Positions 6,370-11,628 of a DNA stretch of 11,628 bases are shown here, one piece after another. Within the stretch, counting starts at the first letter, position 1. Each line of letters starts with the position of its first letter. The notes under the pieces were generated by a model. The model saw only the letters and a program-made list of their open reading frames with translations, did not search any database and was not told the origin of the DNA. Source of the stretch: an uncultured Chloroflexota bacterium (GTDB lineage: Bacteria; Chloroflexota; Anaerolineae; Aggregatilineales; Phototrophicaceae); contig CAIVEA010000045.1 in assembly GCA_903904765.1 (NCBI GenBank), positions 1-11,628 on the forward strand, written 5' to 3'. A program made the translations under genes and the position numbers.

Positions 6370-7146
6370 TCAAACAGCGGAAAGCGGCTCAATCGTGAGC
6401 GACGACAGCGCCAGCGATTGTTCGTGCGCGACAGATGACAGTCCGAAGTCGAAGCGTCCCTGCGGCGTGACCACCGCGTACTGGTTATCCAGCCACGCGA
6501 TGAAGCCCAATGACCCGCGCACCGCCACCCGCGCTTGATGCACCGATTGACCGTCCACCGCGAAGTGAACCGCGTCCGGCAGCCAGTCCAGCGTGTACTC
6601 GTGCCAGTCCACCAGCAGCGCCGGATCGAGCAGCGCCTCGCTCACACCGAGCGCCCGCTGACCCAGCGGCCACAGGCGACGGTACAGCGCAGGCAAGCGC
6701 ATGAGCAGCAGGCCGGGGAGCGCCGCTGGCAGCAGCAGGAAAAACGGCAGGCGCAGCGCATCGAACGTGGCTGCTTTCCAGCCCGCACCGGGGACATCCA
6801 GCGCTAGCCGCATTTCGTTGGGCGGGGCGCTGGCGAAGAACCAGACGGCGCGGGGCAACCGGAAACCACGTTCGCCGGGGACGAACGGGTGATTCCAGAA
6901 ACCGAATCCGGCTGTGCCAGCGTGAAAGCCGCTGAAACGGGCGCGGACACGCAGCCGCAGCGGTGGCCGCCAGCGGAAATCTGCGCGGGTGGTATAGTCA
7001 CTGATCTGCGCGTCGTGGTAGCCCGCCGCCGCGGGTGGCAAGTGCAAGCGCACTTCGCCGGGGGTATGCAACACTTCTCCCGCGCCGATCTGACCGGGGC
7101 GCAACGGGGAGGACGGGGGCGTTTGAAAGCGGGTATGAATGTGCAA
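6370..7146 (-). CDS. GH16 / concanavalin A-like lectin-fold protein of unknown function
   Basis: 258 residues from a TTG at 7146. The C-terminal half resembles the jelly-roll of glycoside hydrolase family 16: DWHEYTLDWLPDAVHFAVDG (179-198) matches the strand that in GH16 enzymes reads W-H-x-Y-x-x-x-W-x-x-x-x-I-x-x-x-V-D-G. Upstream, GFGFWNHPF (80-88) resembles the strand before the active site. The GH16 catalytic motif E-x-D-x-x-E is not visible where expected, after the LPRAVWFFAS stretch (97-106). It may therefore bind rather than cleave sugars, or be a distant superfamily member. A hydrophobic stretch (about 132-150) is not convincing as a membrane helix. No signal peptide is seen. The start is uncertain: an upstream in-frame TAG leaves TTG as the only near start, the Shine-Dalgarno is weak, and a good promoter (7187-7214) fits. 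Confidence 0.6.
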   Translation of the reverse strand: MHIHTRFQTPPSSPLRPGQIGAGEVLHTPGEVRLHLPPAAAGYHDAQISDYTTRADFRWRPPLRLRVRARFSGFHAGTAGFGFWNHPFVPGERGFRLPRAVWFFASAPPNEMRLALDVPGAGWKAATFDALRLPFFLLLPAALPGLLLMRLPALYRRLWPLGQRALGVSEALLDPALLVDWHEYTLDWLPDAVHFAVDGQSVHQARVAVRGSLGFIAWLDNQYAVVTPQGRFDFGLSSVAHEQSLALSSLTIEPLSAV

Positions 7147-7162
7147 GTCGCGTGCCGCCTGC

Positions 7163-7191
7163 TTGAGAAAAGAGCCTGTCTAAGCTATCAT
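7163..7191 (+). promoter_or_regulatory. Candidate promoter for the MBL-fold operon
   Basis: -35 TTGAGA (7163-7168, 5 of 6), 17-bp spacer, -10 TATCAT (7186-7191, 5 of 6). Predicted start near 7198, giving about a 34-base leader before the TTG at 7232. Confidence 0.6.
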
Positions 7192-7214
7192 AACGAGTGT
7201 AATGAGTTTGTAAA
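7187..7214 (-). promoter_or_regulatory. Candidate promoter for the GH16-like gene
   Basis: Minus strand: -35 TTTACA (7214-7209, 5 of 6), 16-bp spacer, -10 TATGAT (7192-7187, 5 of 6). Predicted start near 7180, about 34 bases before the TTG at 7146. Its -10 overlaps the -10 of the divergent promoter at 7163-7191, so the two genes could compete for polymerase. Confidence 0.55.
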
Positions 7215-7231
7215 CCGGAGCTGGATGACCG

Positions 7232-7876
7232 TTGGATATTACGTGGTATGGACACAGTTGCTTCCGCGTCGCGGAGCGTAATCGAATCTCAATCGTCACC
7301 GACCCGTTCAGCGAGTCATTAGGGCTGCCCGTCCCGCGCCTGAAGGCCGATGTGGTCACGGTGAGCCATGATGAGCCGGGACACAACAATATCGCCGCCA
7401 TCAAGAGCGAAACGCGGCTGCTCAATGGGCCGGGGGAATATGAAATTGGCGGGGCGTTCATCACCGGAATCGCCGCGCACTTCATCAACGGAGACACGGC
7501 GAGGCGCAACATCGCCTTCCGCTTTGACTACGACAACCTCTCGGTGCTGCATCTGGGCGATCTGGCGCACGTCCCCGATCAGGCCACTGTCGAAGAGTTT
7601 GGGGAAGTGCATGTGCTATTGCTGCCCGTTGGCGGTGGGAACGGCCTGCGTGCCAGCCAAGCCGCCGAGGTGGTGGCGCTCATCGAGCCGTATTATGTGA
7701 TCCCCATGCACTACGCGCTACCGGAGTTGCAGATAAACCTCGATCCGGTAGACCGCTTCCTGAAGGCGATGGGCATCAGTGCGCCGCAGGAAATGGATAT
7801 GCTGCGAATCAGCGGCACCGAGCTGCCCGAACAAACTCAGGTCATCCTGCTCAAGCCACAGTTGCAGACAACGTAG
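7232..7876 (+). CDS. Metallo-beta-lactamase-fold protein (COG2220-like), altered metal motif
   Basis: 214 residues from TTG 7232; an in-frame TGA at 7226-7228 leaves no earlier start, and GGAG (7217-7220) lies 11 bases before it. The N-terminus MDITWYGHSCFRV (1-13) is typical of the UPF0173/COG2220 group of metal-dependent hydrolases. The usual H-x-H-x-D-H metal site is degenerate: VSHDEPGHNN (44-53) has H46 and H51 but Glu48 in place of the second His and Gly50 in place of the Asp. Later family positions are kept: GPGEYEIGG (66-74), HLGD (107-110) and IPMH (157-160). The protein may bind one metal or none, or act on something other than typical hydrolase substrates. It heads a two-gene operon with a 108-residue protein 10 bases downstream. 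Confidence 0.85.
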   Translation: MDITWYGHSCFRVAERNRISIVTDPFSESLGLPVPRLKADVVTVSHDEPGHNNIAAIKSETRLLNGPGEYEIGGAFITGIAAHFINGDTARRNIAFRFDYDNLSVLHLGDLAHVPDQATVEEFGEVHVLLLPVGGGNGLRASQAAEVVALIEPYYVIPMHYALPELQINLDPVDRFLKAMGISAPQEMDMLRISGTELPEQTQVILLKPQLQTT

Positions 7877-7886
7877 GGAGGCGCGG

Positions 7887-8213
7887 ATGTCCGACATGAG
7901 CAAAGATAATGTCAAGCTGCTGATGCGCTGGGACATTAAACCCGACCGCGAACAGGAATATTTCGAGTTCGTGGTGCGCGAATGGGTTCCGGGAATCACG
8001 CGCATGGGCATCGAACCGACGCAAGCGTGGTACACCACCTACAGCAGCACCAAGCAGTCGCAGATCATGACCGAAGGGCTGGCGGAAGATGTGGAGGCCA
8101 TCCGGCGCATCCTCCGCAGTAACGACTGGCAGCGGTTGCACAATCGGTTGCTGGAATACGTGAACAACTACGCGCAGAAAGTGGTGCGCGTCACGGGCGA
8201 TTTCCAGTTCTAA
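7887..8213 (+). CDS. Conserved-looking 108-residue protein of unknown function
   Basis: Starts at ATG 7887 with GGGAGG (7876-7881) just upstream, overlapping the end of the stop region of the MBL-fold gene; the two are almost certainly co-transcribed. The body begins VKLLMRWDIKPDREQEYFEF, followed by alternating strand and helix patterns (about 9-15 strand, 19-35 helix, 40-50 strand, 60-75 helix, 78-95 helix). This suggests a small alpha/beta protein, perhaps of the dimeric ferredoxin-like (NIPSNAP or ABM-type) kind, but I cannot assign it. It has no signal peptide, membrane segment or cysteine. Its link with the MBL-fold protein is by position only. Confidence 0.75.
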   Translation: MSDMSKDNVKLLMRWDIKPDREQEYFEFVVREWVPGITRMGIEPTQAWYTTYSSTKQSQIMTEGLAEDVEAIRRILRSNDWQRLHNRLLEYVNNYAQKVVRVTGDFQF

Positions 8214-8222
8214 GGGATAAAC

Positions 8223-8260
8223 CCTCATCCCCACCCCTTCTCCCTCATGGAAAAGGGTGC
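8223..8260 (+). repeat. Dispersed repeat, CCTCACCCC type, copy A
   Basis: CCTCATCCCCACCCCTTCTC followed by CCTCATGGAAAAGGGTGC. It matches the other copies at 8934, 8994 (inverted) and 10737 in the order CCTCA, C-rich run, (T)CCCTC or CTCC, CATGG or AATGG, then a purine arm. CCCTT and AAGGG can form a short stem. It lies just after a gene stop. Confidence 0.6.
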
Positions 8261-8269
8261 AAAACAACA

Positions 8270-8310
8270 GGACACAGCTCGCGCTGTGTCCCTACGGGAA
8301 ATCGTTCCCG
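8270..8310. repeat. Tandem palindromes, GTAGGGACA repeat family, second copy
   Basis: Two adjacent perfect inverted repeats: GGACACAGC TCGC GCTGTGTCC (8270-8291, 9-bp stem) and CGGGAA ATCG TTCCCG (8295-8310, 6-bp stem). The segment TGTCCCTACGG (8288-8298) is shared with the repeat at 5274-5313. It lies between the convergent 108-residue gene and the Nudix gene and may act as a transcription end, though no T-run follows. Confidence 0.7.
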
Positions 8311-8335
8311 TTGAATGACAGTCTGTTACCCCGCC

Positions 8336-8896
8336 TCATCCCCTATCGGCCTTCAGATAGGGTTCAGCCAGCAGCAGCGCCAGCGTACTCACTGCGTCGT
8401 TGATCTCCCCCGCACGAGCGCGGCGCAGCGCCTCCGCCGCGCTCACACGATGAACGCTCATAGCCTCCGTCGGCTCCGGTTCAGCCTCACCCAGTACCAC
8501 CCCTGTCGCCAGATACAGATAGGCGTACTCGGTTCCGATGCCGTTCATGGCGCTGGCACGCAGGAGCAATTGCCACGCCGCCGCTGTGCCGCCCGCTTCT
8601 TCCGCCAGTTCGCGCTGTGCCGATTCCAGTGGCGTGAGGCCGTCCGCCACGCCGCCGGAGGGCAGTTCCCACACCCATTCGCGCAGCGGGTAACGGTAGT
8701 TGTGAATGAGGACGATCTCACCTTCGAGCGTGACCGGAACCGCCCAGACTGCATCACACTTTTCGACCACGTTGTACACACCTTCGCCCCCGTTCGGCAG
8801 TCGGATGCGATCTTGCCGCACCCTGTACCACGGGCATTCCCACGCGATGCGCGAGTCCAGCGGGGTAATCGGATGGTCGTGGTCGTCCATCGGCAT
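8336..8896 (-). CDS. Nudix hydrolase, ADP-ribose pyrophosphatase-like
   Basis: 186 residues. AGGAG 8 bases upstream supports the ATG at 8896. An N-terminal strand-rich region (about 18-55) precedes the Nudix fold, as in ADP-ribose pyrophosphatases, which hydrolyse ADP-ribose or nucleotide sugars to AMP plus a sugar phosphate. The Nudix box runs from G81 to G102 and its catalytic core RELAEEAG (95-102) holds the metal-binding E96, E99 and E100. The first, non-catalytic Glu of the G-x5-E-x7-REUxEExGU pattern is Leu (L87), and the final hydrophobic position is Gly. The preceding YRYPLREWVWELPSGG (67-82) is highly characteristic of the ADP-ribose pyrophosphatase subgroup. The substrate is not proven; nucleotide-sugar or ADP-ribose clean-up is likely. 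Confidence 0.9.
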   Translation of the reverse strand: MPMDDHDHPITPLDSRIAWECPWYRVRQDRIRLPNGGEGVYNVVEKCDAVWAVPVTLEGEIVLIHNYRYPLREWVWELPSGGVADGLTPLESAQRELAEEAGGTAAAWQLLLRASAMNGIGTEYAYLYLATGVVLGEAEPEPTEAMSVHRVSAAEALRRARAGEINDAVSTLALLLAEPYLKADRG

Positions 8897-8933
8897 GTGC
8901 GCGTCTCCTGTGTGGCATTTTGGAATGATTTAG

Positions 8934-8970
8934 CCTCACCCTCAACCTTTTCCCTCATGGCGAAGAGAGC
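8934..8970 (+). repeat. Dispersed repeat, CCTCACCCC type, copy B
   Basis: Reads CCTCACCCTCAACC TTTTCC CTCATGG then CGAAGAGAGC. It is inverted with respect to copy D (8994-9030), and the pair fills the gap between the Nudix start and the glycosyltransferase stop. The bases also form part of the upstream region of the Nudix gene, where I see no convincing promoter. Confidence 0.55.
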
Positions 8971-8993
8971 AAAAGAATCATGCGGGTATTAAG

Positions 8994-9030
8994 TCCCTCT
9001 CCATGCGGGTTAAAGGACTATGGAGTGAGG
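8994..9030 (-). repeat. Dispersed repeat, CCTCACCCC type, inverted copy D
   Basis: On the minus strand: CCTCACTCCATAGTCC, then TTTAACCCGCATGGAGAGGGA. It shares the CCTCAC head and the CATGG-AGAGGG tail with the other copies. CATGCGGGT also occurs twice 23 bases apart (8979-8987 and 9002-9010), a short direct repeat within the same gap. Confidence 0.5.
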
Positions 9031-9044
9031 ATGAACGAGTACAG

Positions 9045-10220
9045 TTAGCGGCGGCGTTTCTTCGCCAGCAGACCGCGATATAGGCCGTCCAGATCGAGCA
9101 CCAACCGATCAATCCCGTAACGATCCAACATGAGCGCCTGCGGGGTACGACCATCGGGTGGGGCGGCCAGCACCTCCAGCACCGCGTTCGCCAGCGCAGT
9201 CGGGTCGTCAGGCGGGACTAAGCGCCCTAGCGCCCCTTGATCGAGCAAATCCGGCAACCCGCCCACTGCCGTCGTCACCACCGGACAGCCCGCCGCCAGC
9301 GACTCGATCACGGTCACGGGCGTACCTTCATTGATGCTGCTAATCACGAGCGCATCTAGATCGCTATACACAGGGGGCAGATCTTTCGTCCAGCCCGTGA
9401 AGATCACGTTCTGGCGCAGACCGAGCGCATCCACCTGCGCTTCAACGGCCTCGCGGGTTTCGCCATCGCCCACGATCACGAAACGAGCATTCGGGCGCTG
9501 CTGGCGAATGCGGTCTGCCGCCTGCAAAAACAGGCTGTGGTTTTTGACGGGGACTAAGCGCCCCACAATGCCGATCAGCGCGGCATCCGGCGGGACGTTC
9601 CACGCAGCGCGGAACTTTCCGGCATGGCGCGGGGTTTTGGCGAACACATCCAAATCCAACCCCAGCGGCAGTACGGTGATGCGCCCCTTACGGGCGACGT
9701 GATATTCCTCTGCCAGTTCACGGCGCAGGCTTTCGGTGAGCGTGATGAGCGTATCCGATAGCCGCGCTGACAACCGTTCAAGCATCAAAAACACGCCCGT
9801 CGTAGTGGGCTTGAAATAGCCGCGAAACACATGCCCGTGAAAGGTATGCACGATGACCGGAACGCCCGCCAGCCATGCAGCCATGCGTCCGGCAAAGCCC
9901 GCTTTAGCGGTGTGGGTGTGTACGATGTCCGGTTTGAACTGGCGAATCAGGCGGTAGAGCTTGTAGATCGTGACCAGATCGCGCAGGGGGTGCAGGCCGC
10001 GCCCCAACTCCGGCACAACTACAGGATGTACGCCGCGCTGTTCGGCGTAATAGGTCATATCGCCTTCGGAAGGGTCAATCGTGCCGCACACCAGCACACT
10101 ATCATAGGCGGGAGCCGTCAGCTTTTCGGTCAGCAGCGTGACGTAGATGGCCGGGCCGCCTACGTTCAAACGGGCGATGATGTTCATCAGGCGAATCGGA
10201 CGCGGTGCGCTATCGTTCAT
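9045..10220 (-). CDS. GT4-family glycosyltransferase
   Basis: 391 residues, GT-B fold, retaining type. The N-terminal acceptor domain opens with RLMNIIARLNVGGPAIYV (10-27), where the Gly pair is the usual sugar-nucleotide loop, and contains PDIVHTHTAKAGFAGR (97-112). The C-terminal donor domain has GIVGRLVPVKNH (217-228), FVIVGDGE (247-254) and the E-x7-E motif (E298 and E306 in NEGTPVTVIESLAAG) followed by GCPVVTT. Such enzymes transfer a sugar from a nucleotide donor to polysaccharide, lipid or peptidoglycan precursors at the inner membrane face; the donor is not readable. Its ATG overlaps the stop of the small membrane-protein gene upstream (ATGA, 10217-10220), so the two are translationally coupled. 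A second GT4 enzyme lies upstream on the same strand. Confidence 0.93.
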   Translation of the reverse strand: MNDSAPRPIRLMNIIARLNVGGPAIYVTLLTEKLTAPAYDSVLVCGTIDPSEGDMTYYAEQRGVHPVVVPELGRGLHPLRDLVTIYKLYRLIRQFKPDIVHTHTAKAGFAGRMAAWLAGVPVIVHTFHGHVFRGYFKPTTTGVFLMLERLSARLSDTLITLTESLRRELAEEYHVARKGRITVLPLGLDLDVFAKTPRHAGKFRAAWNVPPDAALIGIVGRLVPVKNHSLFLQAADRIRQQRPNARFVIVGDGETREAVEAQVDALGLRQNVIFTGWTKDLPPVYSDLDALVISSINEGTPVTVIESLAAGCPVVTTAVGGLPDLLDQGALGRLVPPDDPTALANAVLEVLAAPPDGRTPQALMLDRYGIDRLVLDLDGLYRGLLAKKRRR

Positions 10221-10702
10221 TCGCTCTCCACCGGAAAGCCGGCCTCACGCATGGACTGAAGGTACACCTGCCACGCGCTCTGCGTCAGTTCTTCGATGTG
10301 CAGGTAATCGGCAGACTCCGGTTGCGGCTTGCGCTTCAGCTCATCCAGCGCCTGTTCCACGCGCAACACCCCCCGCGAGATGCCCAGCAAGCGCCGCGCC
10401 AGCGCCAGACCGCCGAAGCGTTTCTCTGACCAGCGCCATGTGTAGTAGGTGGCAGCGAATAGGACGATGAAGCTGGAGAGCGAGGTGGTCAGGCTGGTGA
10501 AACTGCTGTCAAAATTCGCGTTCACATACCCCCGCGCATAATCGCCACCAATCCACGCCGCCATGAAGGCCAGATACGGGAACAGCAGCGTGAGGAACAG
10601 CGCCTTGAGCATGGCGGACGTGTAACGGCGTGTCCCCTGTTTGATGGCCGCCACCAGATCACGTTCCCGCTGAATGCTGTCGTCCAACGACCATTCTGAC
10701 AT
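10217..10702 (-). CDS. Small membrane protein with two transmembrane helices, unknown function
   Basis: 161 residues. Two hydrophobic helices are visible (about 31-51 and 71-89), separated by a roughly 20-residue loop, with a charged N-terminus (1-28) and a longer C-terminal cytoplasmic segment (90-161) that is rich in Arg and Glu and helical, possibly a coiled coil. GGAG lies about 10 bases before the ATG at 10702. I do not recognise the family. Its 4-base overlap with the glycosyltransferase gene suggests they are made together; it may anchor or assist the enzyme at the membrane, but this is inference. Confidence 0.8.
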   Translation of the reverse strand: MSEWSLDDSIQRERDLVAAIKQGTRRYTSAMLKALFLTLLFPYLAFMAAWIGGDYARGYVNANFDSSFTSLTTSLSSFIVLFAATYYTWRWSEKRFGGLALARRLLGISRGVLRVEQALDELKRKPQPESADYLHIEELTQSAWQVYLQSMREAGFPVESE

Positions 10703-10736
10703 GCCGATTTTTCTCCCTAGCGGACTACCGGAGAAA

Positions 10737-10774
10737 CCTCACCCCTCTTAATCCCCTCTCCAAATGGAGAGGGG
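10737..10774 (+). repeat. Dispersed repeat, CCTCACCCC type, copy C, with perfect hairpin
   Basis: Begins CCTCACCCCTCTTAAT and ends in the perfect palindrome CCCCTCTCC AAAT GGAGAGGGG (10753-10774, 9-bp stem, 4-base loop). It lies in the 112-base gap between two minus-strand genes. It could fold in the transcript and lower read-through, but no T-run follows on either strand. Confidence 0.7.
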
Positions 10775-10814
10775 AAGCTAAGCGAAGCGCAGCGGGGCGA
10801 GATCATCCTTCGGA

Positions 10815-11628
10815 CTACAGTTGATGATACAGCGCGATAGTCTGCTCCACCATACGAGCAGCGTTGAAATGCGTTTCCATGCGGTCACGCCCCATCAGCC
10901 CCATGTGACGGCGCAGCGCGGGGTCGGCCAGCAGCAGGCGTAGCGCAGCGGTCAATGCACCCACATCACGCGGGGGGACGAGCAAGCCGGTTTCGCCATC
11001 CTGCACTACTTCGGGGATGGCGCTCACGGCACTGGCGATCACGGCGGTTTGCTGTGCCATTGCTTCCAGCATGACTAGCCCGAAGCCTTCCCACAGGCTG
11101 GGCGCGAGCAGCATGTCGAAAGCCGCCAGCAATTCCGGCACGTCCGAGCGCCAGCCGAGGAAATGCACCCGCCCCGCCAAATCCGGCTGTGCGGCACGCG
11201 CCTGTAATTCGGCATTCAGCGCCCCTTCACCCGCCACCAGCAACCGCGCCTGTGGATAATCCGCAGCAACCTGCGCGAAAGCCTCCAGCCCGTAGCGCAC
11301 GCCTTTCTGTTCTACCAAGCGGCAGGCCATCCCCACCCACACCGCCTCCAGCGGCAGGCCGAGTTCGGCGCTCAAACGGGTGCGAGCGTGCTGGCGGTCT
11401 AACGGCTGCGGGGCGGTATCCAGCCCGTAATGGATGCAGCGCACTTGCCCCGGCGCAGCGCCTTCCACCGTTTCGCTAAAGCGGGCAATGCTCTCCGAGA
11501 TGGCGATTCCGGCACGGGTGATGCGCCACAAAGTGCGATTCAGCGTCCGCACCGACCAGTGGTGGCGGAAAGCATCATCGTTGTGGCGGCTGCTGACGGT
11601 CTTTCGCAGCCCGAGCGAACGTGCCGCC
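10815..11628 (-). CDS. GT4-family glycosyltransferase, partial (5' end beyond right edge)
   Basis: 270 codons are visible before the stop at 10815, and the frame stays open to the window edge. A GTG at 11552 could be a start but is internal: the residues before it (SSRHNDDAFRHHWSV) read as ordinary N-terminal-domain sequence of this family and continue directly into RTLNRTLWRITRAGIAISES. The donor domain has MACRLVEQKG, LLVAGEGAL, VHFLGW and the E-x7-E motif in WEGFGLVMLEAMA, followed by ETGLLVPPRD. It resembles the GT4 enzyme at 9045-10220 in fold only, not closely in sequence, so it is probably a different transferase in the same surface-sugar pathway. It may be co-transcribed with the two genes downstream across the copy C hairpin. 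Confidence 0.9.
   Translation of the reverse strand, partial: AARSLGLRKTVSSRHNDDAFRHHWSVRTLNRTLWRITRAGIAISESIARFSETVEGAAPGQVRCIHYGLDTAPQPLDRQHARTRLSAELGLPLEAVWVGMACRLVEQKGVRYGLEAFAQVAADYPQARLLVAGEGALNAELQARAAQPDLAGRVHFLGWRSDVPELLAAFDMLLAPSLWEGFGLVMLEAMAQQTAVIASAVSAIPEVVQDGETGLLVPPRDVGALTAALRLLLADPALRRHMGLMGRDRMETHFNAARMVEQTIALYHQL

Noticed and set aside
8315..8992. Plus-strand open frame (225 codons) opposite the Nudix gene
   Set aside because: It runs through intergenic repeats and antisense to a gene with an intact Nudix box; no motif seen.
8979..9010. CATGCGGGT repeated 23 bases apart, considered as the start of a CRISPR or iteron array
   Set aside because: Only two 9-base copies, and they lie inside the dispersed CCTCACCCC repeat region; no array follows.
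11552..11552. GTG at 11552 as the true start of the right-edge glycosyltransferase
   Set aside because: The frame is open to the window edge and the residues before it fit the GT4 N-terminal domain, so the gene is partial rather than short.

Overview
The window is a high-GC bacterial chromosome segment with 13 protein-coding genes, one probable leader peptide and several short dispersed palindromic repeats. I see no tRNA, rRNA, CRISPR array, integrase or transposase. The best guess for the host is a member of the Chloroflexota (Anaerolineae-like). This is inference from the mix of a hybrid CheA, a stand-alone proline dehydrogenase, GT4 glycosyltransferases, TTG starts and an apparently leaderless transcript; there is no marker gene to prove it.

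Layout. (1) Bases 1-4310, minus strand: a tightly overlapping chemosensory operon, cheW > methyl-accepting protein > cheA with a fused receiver domain, each junction a 4-base ATGA overlap. It is followed after 173 bases by the start of a separate receiver-domain gene that runs off the window. (2) Bases 4311-4618: a divergent control region with a promoter for the che operon on one strand and, on the other, a near-consensus promoter whose predicted start falls on the ATG of a 31-codon ORF. That ORF is followed by a perfect 11-bp terminator and then by a LysE-family exporter gene. The ORF carries a segment complementary to the 5' arm of the terminator, so the region looks like a transcription attenuator controlling the exporter. 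(3) Bases 5335-6252: proline dehydrogenase (minus), convergent with the exporter across a 12-bp stem palindrome. (4) Bases 6370-8213: a GH16/lectin-fold-like protein (minus) divergent from a two-gene plus-strand operon (metallo-beta-lactamase-fold protein and a 108-residue protein), with overlapping divergent promoters. (5) Bases 8336-8896: a Nudix hydrolase (minus). (6) Bases 9045 to the right edge, minus strand: a GT4 glycosyltransferase, a small two-helix membrane protein and a second GT4 glycosyltransferase, partial at the edge. This looks like surface polysaccharide or glycolipid synthesis.

Working together. CheW, the receptor and CheA-REC form a complete receptor-kinase core. The receptor has no extracellular sensor domain and no methylation enzymes are encoded here, so the pathway probably senses from the membrane or cytoplasm, or controls something other than classical flagellar chemotaxis. 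The exporter with its attenuator is a self-contained unit that could respond to an amino acid. Intergenic gaps from 5264 onward hold two families of short palindromic repeats.
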